Assembly: GCA_020536535.1 (NCBI GenBank)
Contig: JAHLWZ010000530.1
Location: 62,001 to 126,000 of the forward strand
DNA: 64,000 nucleotides
Direction of reading: 5' to 3'
Source: Pelomyxa schiedti
Lineage: Eukaryota; Evosea; Pelobiontida; Pelomyxidae
The notes beneath the pieces are model-generated. The model worked only from the letters and a program-made list of their open reading frames with translations. It was not told where the DNA came from and ran no database searches. This document shows positions 36,360 to 49,300 of the stretch, one piece after another (position 1 is the stretch's first letter; every line of letters starts with the position of its first letter). Made by a program: the position numbers and the translations under genes.

Positions 36360-39300
36360 TTAGACGTTATCTTGTGGCTGGAGAAGACAAGTAGTCTCGT
36401 CTGTGGGGTCTTGCCCTATTGATACAAGTTTACTGTCACGGGATTTGTTCCGGCTCTGGTTAAAGCTACTTGATGTGGAAGTTGCGGCTGTTACAGAGGT
36501 AGTTGTGGTAGTGGTTGTTGGCAGTTCACTGCTAGAGTTCACACTGATCAAGAGTCCTTTGTTTGGTGACGAGTACGCGGGGTCCCGCTTGTACTCTATT
36601 GAAGTGTCATCGGGAAGGAGGGAATGTTCAGAAGGCTGGTGCTCAAAATCAAGGACATTTCTCTGAAGGCTTGGTGAATCGTAATTTAGCCCAGATTCCG
36701 CCTTTTTAAGGTGATTAGTTAGGATGCAATGAAACTGAAGTACCTGCACGACACTGAAGTGAGGCGTGTCAAGTAAAACCGAATCATCTCCCAAAGGAGA
36801 TACCTCATCAAAAACAGTGGCCGATATTTGCTGCTGGAAGTACCAATGTATGTATACCCACAAAGCAATAGTACTCACGGGAAGCACTAAACCAACCGTA
36901 CTCATAGTAAATTTCTTGAGTTCAAGGACGCCTTCATTGTATCAGGAGTTTGTACATATAATTACAACATACCAAGTGTAGTTATTTGATACATTATCAA
37001 GCTTAGTAATGTTCCATGGCAGAGCCACTGCAAGATAGAACCACCACTTTCATACTTACGTTGGAAAACAAAGCGGAGTAGATATTGACCCTTTAGTGCA
37101 ATTAGACCAATTATAACAAAAAAAGTATTACTCACTGCAATGTGTGCGAAGAAGAAATAAATGACAGCAAAAGGCACAACCATAGGAGAAAGAGAACTGA
37201 ATAGTATCCCAACAGCGAGTACCAGTAGGTTCCTAGAATAGTTGGGTACCCATGGCATGGATCCTGGGTTCGTCAATTTCCTTGTATCTGGAAACTGCAG
37301 TGAGAAATGAATACCATTAAGTGTTACCAACCTCTAGGGGTACAGTTCATTAATTTAGGTGTAATCCAGAGTCTGAGGAGGTTACCCAGGCGGGTCATAG
37401 AAAGAATGGGACCAAGTATCGTGATGAGTTGAATGTAATTGATAAAATAGGTTGCTTGTAGAGGAATGCTTAGAGCAAAGAGTTCAGCATATTCCATTAT
37501 ATCATCTAAAACCTGTTGTAATTCTGTTTTGCTTCTAAAGAAAAGGCTCTCCACTCACCATATACAAATCAGTGAACATTGACCCGGCAAGAACTGATAC
37601 AAGAATAACATTTACTACTAGGAACACAAAGTATGTAGCAGTGCCTAGAATTACAACGTCGGACCTCTGAAGCAGTAAAGGTACGTTCCAGAAGGGGAGT
37701 ACGCTTACCTTCCTGATTCCAACTTTGGAAGCAAATTTAAGAATGACAACAGGGACACTGGCAATGACTAATAAAGTAACAATTGGGGGGAGCAAGCCCT
37801 GAAGAATTCCTAGAACAACAGGACTTGTTTGAAGTAGTGCTATTCCCAGTCAAGAACGAACTTTGATAAAGAAATCTCACCTGTAAGGAAGCTAAGAAAC
37901 TCTATCTGAGAGAGGAAACTCAAGGATCCCAAGGATGCAACAAACGCCATTGGGACAGTCCAGAATAGTGTAATTCCAGACATAATTGCAATGTACCCTA
38001 TACGGCGGATAATCTTTTGTCGCCGGGGCATTAATAGTGCATGCCATACAATGTCATTTGGGTGAGGAGCTAAACAGGGTTACTGTGCGATTAGGAGTTG
38101 AAACCTAACCAGGTTTAACAAGAAATGGCTTAGAGAGATCTTCTGGGTTTGGTATAGTTTTTCGGTATGCACACACTGAAGCTGAAGCTGCAGTGGAAAA
38201 TAATACAAAGGCAAAGTTTGTGAAGCGGCTCAATTTGGCTTGCTCTTCAAACAGGGAATCTAGAAGATCATCTAAACGCCGTACTTCTCCTTGATAATAC
38301 TTGATTGAATCAACTCTCTCCCCCACACAACACAGGCAACACTTTGCACTAACGCGGTAGGTGAGAGTAGGTTGTGGTGGTGGTGGTACACGATGTGTTG
38401 GACGCTTTTTGGATTTGGATTTATTCAGTTTGAGGAGAGTCCGTTCAGCTTCAATGCACGCACGGTTTCTTGCATCTAGTGGATATTGGACAAGAATAGA
38501 AATTGAAGGAAATACCAATTGTTTGATCAATTAGTGGTATTACAACCACCCGTTTAACTGAGACTACATCAGGGAATGTGGAAAGTAGGAAATCTTGAAG
38601 CTTCTGGGCATCCCAGGTTCTTGGGACGTTCTCGAAAAATACAGCCAAATGATGTATGTCCCCAGACTTCCTGTATGCATGAAGAAGAGACACATACTGT
38701 TTTGAAATAAGCAGATTATTCCACTGGATTAGAAGATACCTTTCTGTAGAGCCATAACACCATTAACCAAACAACGGCACTGTTTACAAACATAGAGACT
38801 AAGTGTGCCCATAACAGAGGTGACCCATCTGCCACATTTGAGATTGACGTAACATCAATGCCATTTACATCAGGTGGCTCTGTGCTATCACTTGACAGAA
38901 GCTGTTGCGACTTATCACCACCAAAAATGTCAATTGGAATCAAAGTCACAACGGCTTCCACACTCAATATGAAAGAGACCAATAAACAGCCTTTCGTGAA
39001 GCTGAGGTAAAGCAGTGCATCCAGACCTTGCTCCCTAAGTACAGCAGAATCGGGCTGCCCAATGATGAGATTGTAAAACAAAGAAAGAGCGCTGCTCGGC
39101 GGCGGAACCAACCCAGTTCTTTTCTTCGGTGTAAGTAAAATTGCTAGTCCCGAGAACAGTGGAGTTTACCTTGTAGCCTTTGGGTGGTAAACCGGGCCGT
39201 ACTTTTTACGCAGGACCACAAACATCACCATCATGAACAAGGCCAACAAGCCGCAAAACACCAACGTCGTAAGAAACTCGTCCAAACTGGTGCCATTAAC

Positions 39301-39381
39301 GATCTCAATACTACTACTAGTACTGCTGTTACTCCCCTCAATGTCGCTGCTGGCGCCGCGTGGGCTGCTGAAACTGCCCAT
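36360..39381 (-). CDS. OSCA/CSC1/TMEM63-family mechanosensitive channel
   Basis: ATG at 39381 (MGSFSSPRGASSD). An N-terminal helix, TTLVFCGLLALFMMVMFVVL, is followed by RKKYGPVYHPK, the family's first cytosolic motif. Ten or so exons then give further membrane segments, an RNA-recognition-like cytosolic loop (FFENVPRTWDAQKLQDFL; CCLCCVGERVDSIKYYQGEV), and the channel core: ITLFWTVPMAFVASLGSL, GLLPPIVTLLVIASVPVVI and a hydrophobic stretch ending LVSVLAGSMF. A roughly 130-residue Ser/Asp-rich tail closes the protein. Members are dimeric calcium-permeable channels opened by osmotic or mechanical stress at plasma or organelle membranes. The gene converges on the ligand-gated channel gene with 68 nt between stops. 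Confidence 0.85.
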
Positions 39382-39703
39382 TTTTTTTAAAAAAAATGAA
39401 GAACGAAGATACTGAGAGATCTCACAGAAAACTGGTGGCAGGTGCCAAACCGGGGAGTGATTCCCCTGCTTGGGTGTCACCAGCTCGGCGTGACATAAAT
39501 TTTGAAAAAAAGGTATCTACGGAGGACATCTCTCAAGGATGGTCCGAGATCTGCTGTGCCACAGGCGTTTGAACATTTGTTTGTGGGTAAGCGTATTCCA
39601 TGGGAATCAGCCTCTCAAGATTCATTGGACAGGATTACTAATCGTGACTGTGCCTTTCGAAGGTTTGGCTTGTTATATTACATAGTTAGTGGAAGTACCA
39701 GGC
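39382..39703. other. Divergent intergenic region
   Basis: About 320 nt between the OSCA-type gene and the first supported part of the Hsp20 gene. A short open stretch with an ATG at 39539 may be an upstream exon or a 5' leader of the Hsp20 transcript, but no splice could be confirmed. Confidence 0.35.
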
Positions 39704-40424
39704 ATGGAAATGAGGATAGGGAGGATTTGCGTAGTGTTTGTGCTTATCGCTTTTGGTTGTCAGCTGGCCTCTGTAAGACAAAGTGATGTTGGAATGGAGT
39801 CACATTTTATACACTTAGGCTCAATCGGGTGGTGCTTTGGCATTTCTCCAGGATCCACTCCAAGACATAAGAAGGTATGTCGGTGTGATTTTGAGAAAGG
39901 TTACTGACGCCTTTCTCATTAAGGCTTTACACCGATGTTCAGAGGATATTCGAGTCTGCTATCAAGGATCCCACAAAGACACTATTCCAGTCGCACACAT
40001 ACGAATGTGAAACTGACAAGGTTACATTGTACTGTAATAGCACATGCAGTGAATAACATGATAATAGGAGTACGTGTTTGAGTTCGATCTGCCTGGTGTT
40101 GGACGTGAAGACGTTACTCTATCATTGCAATGTGGCGAAATTACAATCAGTGGAAACAAGCAAATCAAAGTCCGGCAGCCCCCGAAGCTCACAACAACAA
40201 AGTCCGACGAAAAGCAAGCGACAACAACCGACGAGGAGCCTCCAAAGCCAGTCAATTCGGAGTGGATCACACAAACAGTGGAGTTCACGAGGCAAGTGTC
40301 TGTGCCTGTAGGAACAACAGCGGACGACATTCACGCCATCCTCGGCGACGGCCTTCTCAAAGTCACTGTATCCAAATCCACCAAGCCATCACCTCCAGTG
40401 ATTATCCCCATACAAGCACCGTGA
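39704..40424 (+). CDS. Small heat-shock protein (Hsp20/alpha-crystallin)
   Basis: Secure exons are about 39852-39876 (DPLQDIRR), 39925-40020 (LYTDVQRIFESAIKDP) and 40068-40424, joined by introns of 47-48 nt. The alpha-crystallin domain reads EYVFEFDLPGVGREDVTLSL, GEITISGNK, then VEFTRQVSVP and GDGLLKVTVSK, with an unusually long Lys/Thr-rich loop in the middle. The protein is an ATP-independent holdase chaperone. The first exon is uncertain: ATG 39704 (MEMRIGRIC) splices in frame to DPLQDIRR, but other starts are possible. The C-terminal IIPIQ gives the I-x-I/V-type motif used for oligomer formation. Confidence 0.75.
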
Positions 40425-40653
40425 GAGCGATTGATGATACACGACCGGGGTTACGCAACACACCAAGATAAAGATCCCCCACTTTGTTTTTTCCTACTTG
40501 TTCCTTGATTATTTGTTTTTCTCACGAAACAACGTGCCGTAAACTCTTTGAACAAAATTTGCATTTTTCGCCGGGGCTGCACAATGAAGCAATGGAAGTT
40601 AAGTTGCATTGCTTGATCTTTCCCAACCACAGCGGTGGTACGAAATCCAACAA

Positions 40654-43600
40654 ATGCTACTGCGACGCACGGGACACGAGCCCCTGTTGCCAGTATTACA
40701 CTGCAGCAGTTGGAGCTCGTTTCGGTTCTCGTTTGTTGTGTATGTTTCTGTGCTTATGCTGACGTCAGCACGGGTGTGCCGTGGAGACTGCTCGTTGCAA
40801 AGTTGCGATGATGGGATGCTGGACGTGGTTGTTGCCGGAGATTTCGCGGATTCTCCCCTGGCCGTGGTAACTTGTGGGGCTGTAGATGAAAGGTTCAGCC
40901 CCAGCTTCGTTCCTATGACGATCGACGGGCAAGAAACCTCTTCGCATTCGTCCACTTCTTCCGCGAACCACCAACAACAAGAGGACGTGCTTTCGCCGGT
41001 GGCGGACGCCGCTTATGGGCCACTTACTTTCACTTGGACAGTGGCCAAGGACAGGGACTGTGACGACTGCAATTACACCTACAGTGCCTACGTTGCCATC
41101 GGCGCCGATCGCGGAACCGGCGATTCTGTGGCTTCCGTGAACGGGCTTCAGGGGTTTGGACCGGCGCCTGTGGCTGGCAGGCAACCTGCTGGTCACTTTG
41201 AGTTAGCTTTCAATTGCACCGACGAGTTTGTGGCATATGCGAAGTTCACTTTCGCTGTAACAAGCCTCTGCGGCAACGGTTCCGCTCCTGTGACTGAGCT
41301 GGTCACATTCAATGTTGCTGTTCAGTGCCATACTCCCGGCTGCAGTAAGTGGTGTTCGCTGCATGGAGAGTGTGATTACCTACGGGGAGTGTGTATATGC
41401 AATGACGGGTGGGTTGGGGATTCTTGTGGAATTATGATGACCATTCCTGATCACATCTGCCCTAACGAACCATTATTGTTGGAGTGGTACATACCGTGGG
41501 TATACTCTCTCTTATTTCAAGTTCACTTAACTAACACTTACTCCAGAAAAGATGTATACAATTACCAAAACATTGTTAATACCATGTGGTTTGGCATTGG
41601 CGGTGTTAATTCTCCTTGCTGGACAGAGCAACGTTATTTTATTACCTCAAACTCAACTCCAGCCGCGGAAAGTGATCCGCGTTTAAACCAGGATTGCACT
41701 GGAAGCGCTTATACTGTTGGCTATTATCCGCCAGGGGATGATATGACTATGCAAGTTTGTTCAGATAATGCTCCGGACATTTTTGTGAGTGCAACTATCC
41801 CAGTTTGGTCATGGGAGGACTGTGGTTTCCTTTCCATATGTGACGATGGAATTACTAGTAGTACTTGTAACACTGACCTGGGAAATGGAATATGTATTGA
41901 TGGGTCATGTGTGTGCTCAGACGCCTATTTCTGGTATGATTGCTCCCGGGGCTGTGCTTCATATACCGAGGTTCTAGATCCAAGTGGTACAATATCCAGT
42001 GATTCTCCAGCTTTCGAACAAGACCCTTATTCTATGCATTATCTTTTTGGACACAGTTGCTTGTGGGAGATTTCACCTTCAGGAAGTTTTGACGTTATTG
42101 AATTCACACTAGTTTTCTGGAACGTAGAAAGAGGAGATTGTATAAACTTCTATCTGTACGATTCTTCAGGTGTACAGTTAGATGTTCCGGAAACTACAAT
42201 TTATGGTGGAACTAAAGTGGGGACAATAAGCTTCACCGCTAAGAAGGTGGCAGTCGAGCTTTTGTCAAGTATCAGTAACGAGGGAAATGGTTTCATTCTG
42301 CAGTACAATACAAATCGAACTCCTTTCCCAAAATTTGGCAGTGCCCTGATTGCTGTAACTGGCTTTGCCTTCCTTATTGCCGTGTTATCCTTGGCGAGTG
42401 TATTTTTCCTCTGGCTCTATCGAAAACACAAGGAAAAAAGCCGCGCTGCCATGGAAGTTCCTGCTGCGATCCTCCCTTCCTCAGTGGATAGCGAACTTCA
42501 GTCTATTCTTTCAAGTCTGTCCCAGGAGGGAGCAGAAGATGACATGGAGCGATTACTTGGAAATGCTGGCATTCATTTGAGTAAAACCAAGCTTGATTTC
42601 GGGCTCGGGTCAAGTGACGTTTTTCCTGTAAATGAAGAGCAAGTTGACGATATGGTCTTAGTAAACCGTGGAAGGCACCCAGTTGACTACTGCTTCTTTG
42701 TGCCAGATAAGCCCTGCATTTGCCTATCTATTAAACCCGGAAAGGGGCGAATACCTCCACACAAGTCTACTATTGTGCATTTCGAAGTCAAATTACTCTA
42801 CACAACGTATTTTGAAGGAGTCATTAGACTGCAAGTTGAAGGAAATTCTGAGGCCGTTCATGTGCACTTCCCAATTAAGCTTCAAGGAGCTGTATCAGAT
42901 CGTTTAGATCCTGATGAAATTATGCTTGAACCACTTCCACTGGCTGCTGGTGGATTCGGGTATTCTACTCTCTTTGTTTCTATCTTCTCACTCCCCTAGC
43001 TGTGTATTCAAAGGTGCCTATCGATCTCAATTGATAGCCGTCAAAGTAGTGAAACAGCAAGAAGCCATGAGAGAGAAAGAGAGACAAGACTTTGAGGACG
43101 AATGTGCACTTCTCAAACAACTGCGGCACCCATACATTGTCACATACATTGGGGCGTCGTTTGTGACAGGTCCAACTGATATTATTTGGTCAACGTGGTT
43201 CTTATTCTGCCACAGGCAAACTATGTATATGCACTGAGTTTATTGAGGGTGGCAGTGTAGAAAAATATCTCATGTCAGATGTAGATATTCCTTATCTATT
43301 AATTCTCAAGTTTGCCATCAATGTGGCAGAGGCAATGGCTTTTCTTCACAACAACCGTATTTTGTATAGTTACTTTTCCTTCTCACATCTTGAAAAAGTC
43401 CACTGACCTATGTATAGGAGACCTTAAGTGCTCCAATATGCTTGTAATTACTACCTCTTTGACCGCTGAGATCAATTGTAAATTAACAGGTACTCTTTGA
43501 TATATTTCTTCAAGTAATCATTGCTGTTTTAGATTTTGGCACAGCACGGAATGTGGAAAATCCAGGTAAGACAGTGCTTTTTTTCTCGTCTCTAGCTAAA

Positions 43601-44229
43601 TAACTGTAGCTACTATTGCACGGTACACAGTAGGACTTGGCACTCCTGTATTCATGGTACCAGCCCCTTTTCACTTGATTTGACTAACTCAAACTCAAGG
43701 CACCTGAATTACTTGCAGCTGGTCCATATAACTTCAAGGTATTACTTATTGGATAGAGATATTTTTCGTTGACACCTAAAAGGTTGATGTGTACAGTTTT
43801 GGGGTGGTTCTTTGGCAGATGTGGTGCCGAGATGAGCCATGGGCCGGTGAACGTGTATGGGATATTCCTATGATTGTTATCCGGGGGGACAAGCTTCCTA
43901 TTTCCGAAGATTGCCCCTCAGAACTATCAACGCTCATGAATCAATGCTGGGAGGCAGATGCAGAGAAAAGGCCGGACTTCCAGGCACTAGTGGGAGAACT
44001 CAGTGAAGTCATTACCCAAGTTTCTGGGGATGAAGGCACACCCTCCACAGAGGGGTTCACAGCCAGAGCCTCTGGTGCTACTTGGACCGGACCTGTGTCC
44101 AAGAAAAAGACGAATTCCAGACGAGATACTGCAACTGCTATGGACTCCACACCAGCTGATGTATCTCAGTTCCGCCACGGCGAAGTGAAGAAAAAGGGCA
44201 ACACTCTCGCCAAAGGCACGAAATTGTGA
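40654..44229 (+). CDS. Receptor TKL kinase with EGF/CUB ectodomain
   Basis: ATG at 40654; a hydrophobic SFVVYVSVLMLTSARV segment acts as signal peptide. The ectodomain has Cys-rich EGF-like modules (CSKWCSLHGECDYLRGVCIC; CNTDLGNGICIDGSCVCS), a 51-nt in-phase intron at 41496-41546 and a CUB-like domain starting GCASYTEVLDPSG. One membrane helix follows (ALIAVTGFAFLIAVLSLASV). The cytosolic side starts with an MSP-like immunoglobulin fold (KLDFGLGSSDVFPV through FPIKLQGAV) and then the kinase: GGFGCVFKG, IAVKVV, YRDLKCSN (HRD is YRD), DFGTAR, GTPVFMAPELL, VDVYSFGVVLWQM. Eight introns interrupt the kinase part. It most resembles TKL kinases. Probable role: plasma-membrane receptor for an unknown ligand. 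Confidence 0.9.
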
Positions 44230-44505
44230 AAACCCTATTGTAGACACTGAAAAAAAAAAACCAAAAGCCTTTTTCAATCCTCTTGTTCTACAACAACCCC
44301 ACACCCTTTGCACAGTCAATAGCACAATTTAGTTTCACATGTGATTCTTGGGAATGCTGGCTCCTGTGGTATTCGCAAGTTGAATTCTTGATGGGCACAT
44401 TCTCATCAAACACAGCAACGGCAGGGACTCCCATCAGGAAAATTGAATTATTTACTCAATGTTGTTTCTAAGCGTTTTTGATCTTTTTCATCACTCGAAA
44501 ACAAG

Positions 44506-46307
44506 ATGAGTGCTGAGCCACAGTACGAAGCCCGTTCGTCGCGCACTAACAGATCCGTGATAGGCAGTAATGTAAGGCATTAAATAACATTTGGGGTCCA
44601 GGACACTTGTGGGATACAGGGGAGCAGGTCGAGTTGTCAGCGACCAAGTTGCCCAACATCCACTGGGTGCAACTGCAGGCACGACACTTTTTTTTTGTTG
44701 TTCGTTTCTTTCCCCTGGCAGCCCACTCTCACAAATTTCCCTGCAATTTTGTTTTAGCTGGTTCTTACTTTATCTCTCAGAGACTGACAGACACACACTT
44801 CTTACAGTGTCAGATGTGCCACGTGACCTGAATGGCGCTGATAAATTGCTGGTTGTTGATATAATATTAATACAGACAGAAGAACTCGCTCACTTTGGAC
44901 TAGGAAGGGAGATCATACCATGCGTGCTTGAAACTGTGTGATTTGCTTGAAAAAGCCATACCTGGTGTGATTAATCCTCTGGGCACTTCGCCACTGATGG
45001 CAAAGCTCCAGATTCACGCACGGAAATTGATTGCCCTTGTACAACTGGGGTGGCTTTTTTTCCTTTTTTTTTTTTTGTTACCAACCAATACAAATTCCTG
45101 CTTCACAGAAAATTCGAAGATGCTCAGGCAGACATCCAGTCTCTTGGACCACTTGACGATCTCCAAACACAACTGTCTGCGTCTGGCACAATTGGAAGTG
45201 ACAATGAGGTTCCATTTGTTCTGCGTTTGCTCAAAGCACAGCTGCCATTGTTCCACCGTGTGGGAACTGCAGATAAGGGAAGCAGCACATCTTCCCCAAC
45301 CCCTCCAGAAAGAGTAGGATCCATGGAACACATGTACAGGTAAAAAAATTCCACTTTTGTTTTTAACTATGTTATTGCTGTATTAATGTTGACTTACTCA
45401 AGTTCTCTCGTTCTCCCACTTCAGCCTTCTGGAATGGTGTAAATCACGGACCCAGGAAGTGCCATCTGATCAACCTGCACAAGCACAGGTACTTGCCTCA
45501 ACAGACTTCCTGATGTTTCAACCACATGAATTTTAAAAGATTTGGTCCTCCAGAGTGATTTACGTAACGAACGTTCTTGCCACGCACCATATTTTGCGTC
45601 ATGTGAGCCCTTTGGATTCCCACTCCACGCGAACTAATGGAATAACAGGAGTTCCATATGGCGATTTTAGCACTGGAGCAACTCGCGTTGCAATACCCAA
45701 CTGACCCGGTGGTTCTTTCTAACATTGGCAGATTGCTGCTTCAGGTTTGGACTTTTGTCACTAATCTTTAATAACCAGTGTAATAAACCACAGATGGGTG
45801 CAGTGGACTCCGCAGCACAGTACTTCAAAGTCGCTGAACAGCACATACCTTCCCCAGAAAACTCCGTTTTGGCAATGGAAAATAGGTTACTGCAGTTTGA
45901 TATACTTAGCCATTTGGGACTGAATGATTCCCAAAAGGGGTTACACAGAACTCGCACGAGATCAATATGCGGCAGCTATTGATTCATTCAAGGCAGCATT
46001 GAGGTTATCCCCAAAAAATACCAGTTTAATGAACTCTCTTGGAGTGGCCAATGTCTTCAACAACAGCCTGACAGAAGGAATTTCCGTTTTGGAGGTTTGT
46101 GGTGTATTCACCAACGGGATTTCTAAAACACAAACCAAAAAGCAAGCAGTAAGTAAAAACCCAGACCATGTTGATGACCCCTTATTGCAAAATTTGTTTG
46201 TTCTCTACGACCTCACTGTGGAGAACCCTGAGTACAAAAAGCAAAACATCAAACAGCTTCTCAAGAACTTCCCCCTCAGAAACGCACTTCTCAATGAAAA
46301 CTTGTAA
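44506..46307 (+). CDS. TRAPPC12: TRAPP complex subunit 12 (TPR protein)
   Basis: ATG at 44506 (MSAEPQYEARSS), then several exons. Ordered likeness to TRAPPC12 is visible: RGAGRVVSDQVAQHPLGATA; LQIHARKLIALVQLGLF followed by EDAQADIQSLGPLDDL; NEVPFVLRLLKAQLPLFH; a terminal TPR pair (YAAAIDSFKAALRLSPKNTSLMNS); and LLQNLFVLYDLTVENPEYKK near the end, matching the conserved NL-x-x-MYEL-E segment. TRAPP complexes tether ER-derived vesicles and activate Rab GTPases; this subunit is specific to TRAPPIII-type complexes. Intron positions between 44690 and 44930 are not all certain. It ends 70 nt before the convergent stop of the large membrane protein gene. Confidence 0.75.
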
Positions 46308-46377
46308 CAAAGCAATTAATTCCCTTCTGGGGAAAAAAAAAAGGAACATGGAAGTCTATGTTGTTAGCCTATCTCAC

Positions 46378-49300
46378 TCACTCAAATGTATTGAGTTCCA
46401 TGTCATCAGAGAATGTCTGAGACATCTTCTTTGCTTGGCACCACCTGTAAACAACGAATGCAGCAGCGAGACCAGACACGGCACAGCCAAGTGCCCCAAA
46501 CGCAATCACGACGGCTGCCCACGCTGGTGTGTTGTGTCCCACAGAGGATGATGAAACAAGTGTCGATGCATCGGAAGCTTCCTCGGAGGATGTCTTCGAT
46601 GATGACTCCGTGGTAGAAGATATGGATGTGGAGTGTGAGGATGGCAACGTAGAACTCAGGTCCGCGCTGGATGATTGTGATTGGACCGCGGTGCTGGACT
46701 CGGACGCTGACGTGGATGAGGACGGCGAGGTGGAGTGTGACGATTCCGACTCGGACTGTGACGAGGACACAGAGTCAGACTTGGAGTGTGACGATTCCGA
46801 TGAAGACGAGAGTGATTCCGAGTGTGATGACTCTGAAGATGAGGGCAAGGGTGACGTGGAGTATGGCCCGGAGCCAGAGTCGGACTCGGAGGAACCTGTC
46901 GTTCCGCTGTGTGATGATTCTGACACGGAACTGGATTCGGAAAGACTTATGGAAATGGAGGAAGAAGATAACGAGGTGGATGAGGAAGACGAGAGCGATG
47001 AGTGGAAATTGACTGTGAGGGTGAAAGAGCCAGTCTGGTTATCTCTCCCAGTGACAAAGATGAAGTAACTGATTCCGGGTTCCGAGTTCCACACCACTGA
47101 GGTTCCGTGCAAAAGGCACGACCCAATTGCACCATGGTCACAGCCAGTGAAGAGGTATATCTCGGTGTCAAAGTCCGCGGAGGTGCACGTGCTCGCCTCA
47201 ATGGACGCCGACTCAGTTCCGTCAAAGACGAACAGCGCTCCTGTTTGTGGTGGGAGAGAGTGGGAAAAGAGAAAGGGGAGGTGAGTGTGCTGTTTGCACT
47301 GTCAGTGAGAGTCGCAAACCTTGTTTGTCAGTGGCGTTCGGGAAACACGAAATGGATGAAAGTGGTGCTCCCACTGTTGATTCTGTCGTTGAAGATCCTA
47401 TCAGTACTGTTGTTGCTGCACTGCAGTTCATGGTTTGCACTGCAAAAAAAAAAAAAAAGGGAGATAAAAGCAGTCCCAGGAGTGAGAAGACGTTTGGCGC
47501 TGGGAGGGAAATACGATGTCCAGAGAATTCCAAAGTTCCCACCAAAGCGTTCCGCCCAGAAGCAAAGAAGTAGTAAACATTATTGTACTCAACATCCATG
47601 GTATACGTGGAAAAAGACGAGTCGTACGAACAGGGTGCATCGTCGTTGCTCCCAATGCATTTGGATGATGTGCAGTTCGTGAACACGTAAATCATGGTGT
47701 CGAACTTGGTCCTTGGGCTGCACGTGGTGACTGTGAGCTTCCCGGTGCTGGTCGCATTGAACTTGAAAGTTGCTCCTGTGTGAGGTGTTTGGAAAATCAC
47801 ATATCAGTTCGGAGAGTTGAAAGAACAACTATTGAACCTCCTTTGTTCGAAACGGCAGTGCAAGTGAAGGTTGTTTTTCTGTAATAAGTCGTGTTTACAA
47901 GAACACCGGAAAGGTCCCAGTCGATCGCATCACTGCACTGAAGGCCTTGACTACACGTGTAATTTACAATTGCAAAAGGCATGTAGCTGCCTGACGATTT
48001 GGATATCTGAGTCTCTTCACAGGTGTGTTTATTCAAGCTGTACAGTCCGGCCCCAGTGTACCATGTTATCCCGGAACCATAAAGGATTCCAGTGCACGAA
48101 TCGAAATCGATGGGCATTTGGCGGTACTGGCCAACAGCACAGCCAGGTTCGATGGTTCCCAATCCCAAGTCAATCTTTGCCAGGTTGTTTGTGTTCGAAT
48201 AAAACATGTAAAGTACGTCCCAGTTCTCATCATAAGCAATATCGCCTGACTGGGCAGACCGACTTCCTACGGGCATCACGAACGAGGCACGGCCAGTGTC
48301 CAAGTCGACAGTGTAAAGGTTGATTGTTGTGGAAAGGGAACTTTTTGCTGTCATGTACATCAGTTGCCGCTGTGTTGACCATGCCGCACCAACAACCTCA
48401 ACTCCAAAGATGTCAAGATTGCCGATGATCTTGAATGCGCAGTCAGTCAGTCCCAGCGTTGTCACTTCGCCCGTTTTGTCAACAATTTGATACATGACGT
48501 TTGACCACTTGGACTCGTGTGCCACGTCTCCATAAAAGTTCGATCCGCTGTTTTTGATTGGGTACGGGGCAGCACAGAGGCGCTTCCAGAACGGCTCAAT
48601 AGGTAATCCCTCGAAAATCTCCAAGGTCTTGCTCATTTGATTTTTGCTGTAACCAACTTTTTTGGGAGGAGAGAGATGTGAGAGACAGATAAAGAGAGGA
48701 GGGAATAATGACACCAACACTAAAAAGTGAGTTGGGGCTGCGGGAGTAGCGGCACAGACAGACACACCGATTGTGGACTCATAAAGGCGGAACTGGAATG
48801 TTCCATCCACGTCAGTTGTAGAGGACAACAAGATGAAGTATGTTGTTCCCGCTGTGGTTGTCCATCGAACGGACCCTTGATAGGCACAATTTTCAGATGC
48901 CTCTCCAACGATCTGCGCTGAAGAACCACAGTCCTTGAAAACCGTGACCTTTGACTTGCAGTTGCCTTCAGTGCCACTGTTGTCACACGTTGAGGCTGTG
49001 ATTATGGTGGATTTTGATGCTGTGTAGTTGAACAACTTCCCTGCCAATATAAGGTCAAACAATGAAAACCAAGTAATTTTTTTCAACCTTTGAGTGCCTC
49101 CCCTGTTGGTGTGAAGTGCAGGAAATACCATGGAGCATTCGTGATGTTCCAGCTTTGCTCGAATGGAAGACTACTGATCGTTGTTCCTCCACTGCATTCA
49201 GACTGTGAGATTTCTGTGTGCATATGGTCAGATCAAACAGGAAAAACTGAAAAAAAAGTTTGGACACAGAGTGGAGGTTTTACTCCACTAGTGGAAAATA

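Noticed and set aside
46529-47068. Plus-strand acidic Asp/Glu-Ser open frame
   Set aside because: It is the complement of the Ser-rich stalk codons of the minus-strand surface protein, which has a signal peptide, repeats and a membrane anchor in frame.
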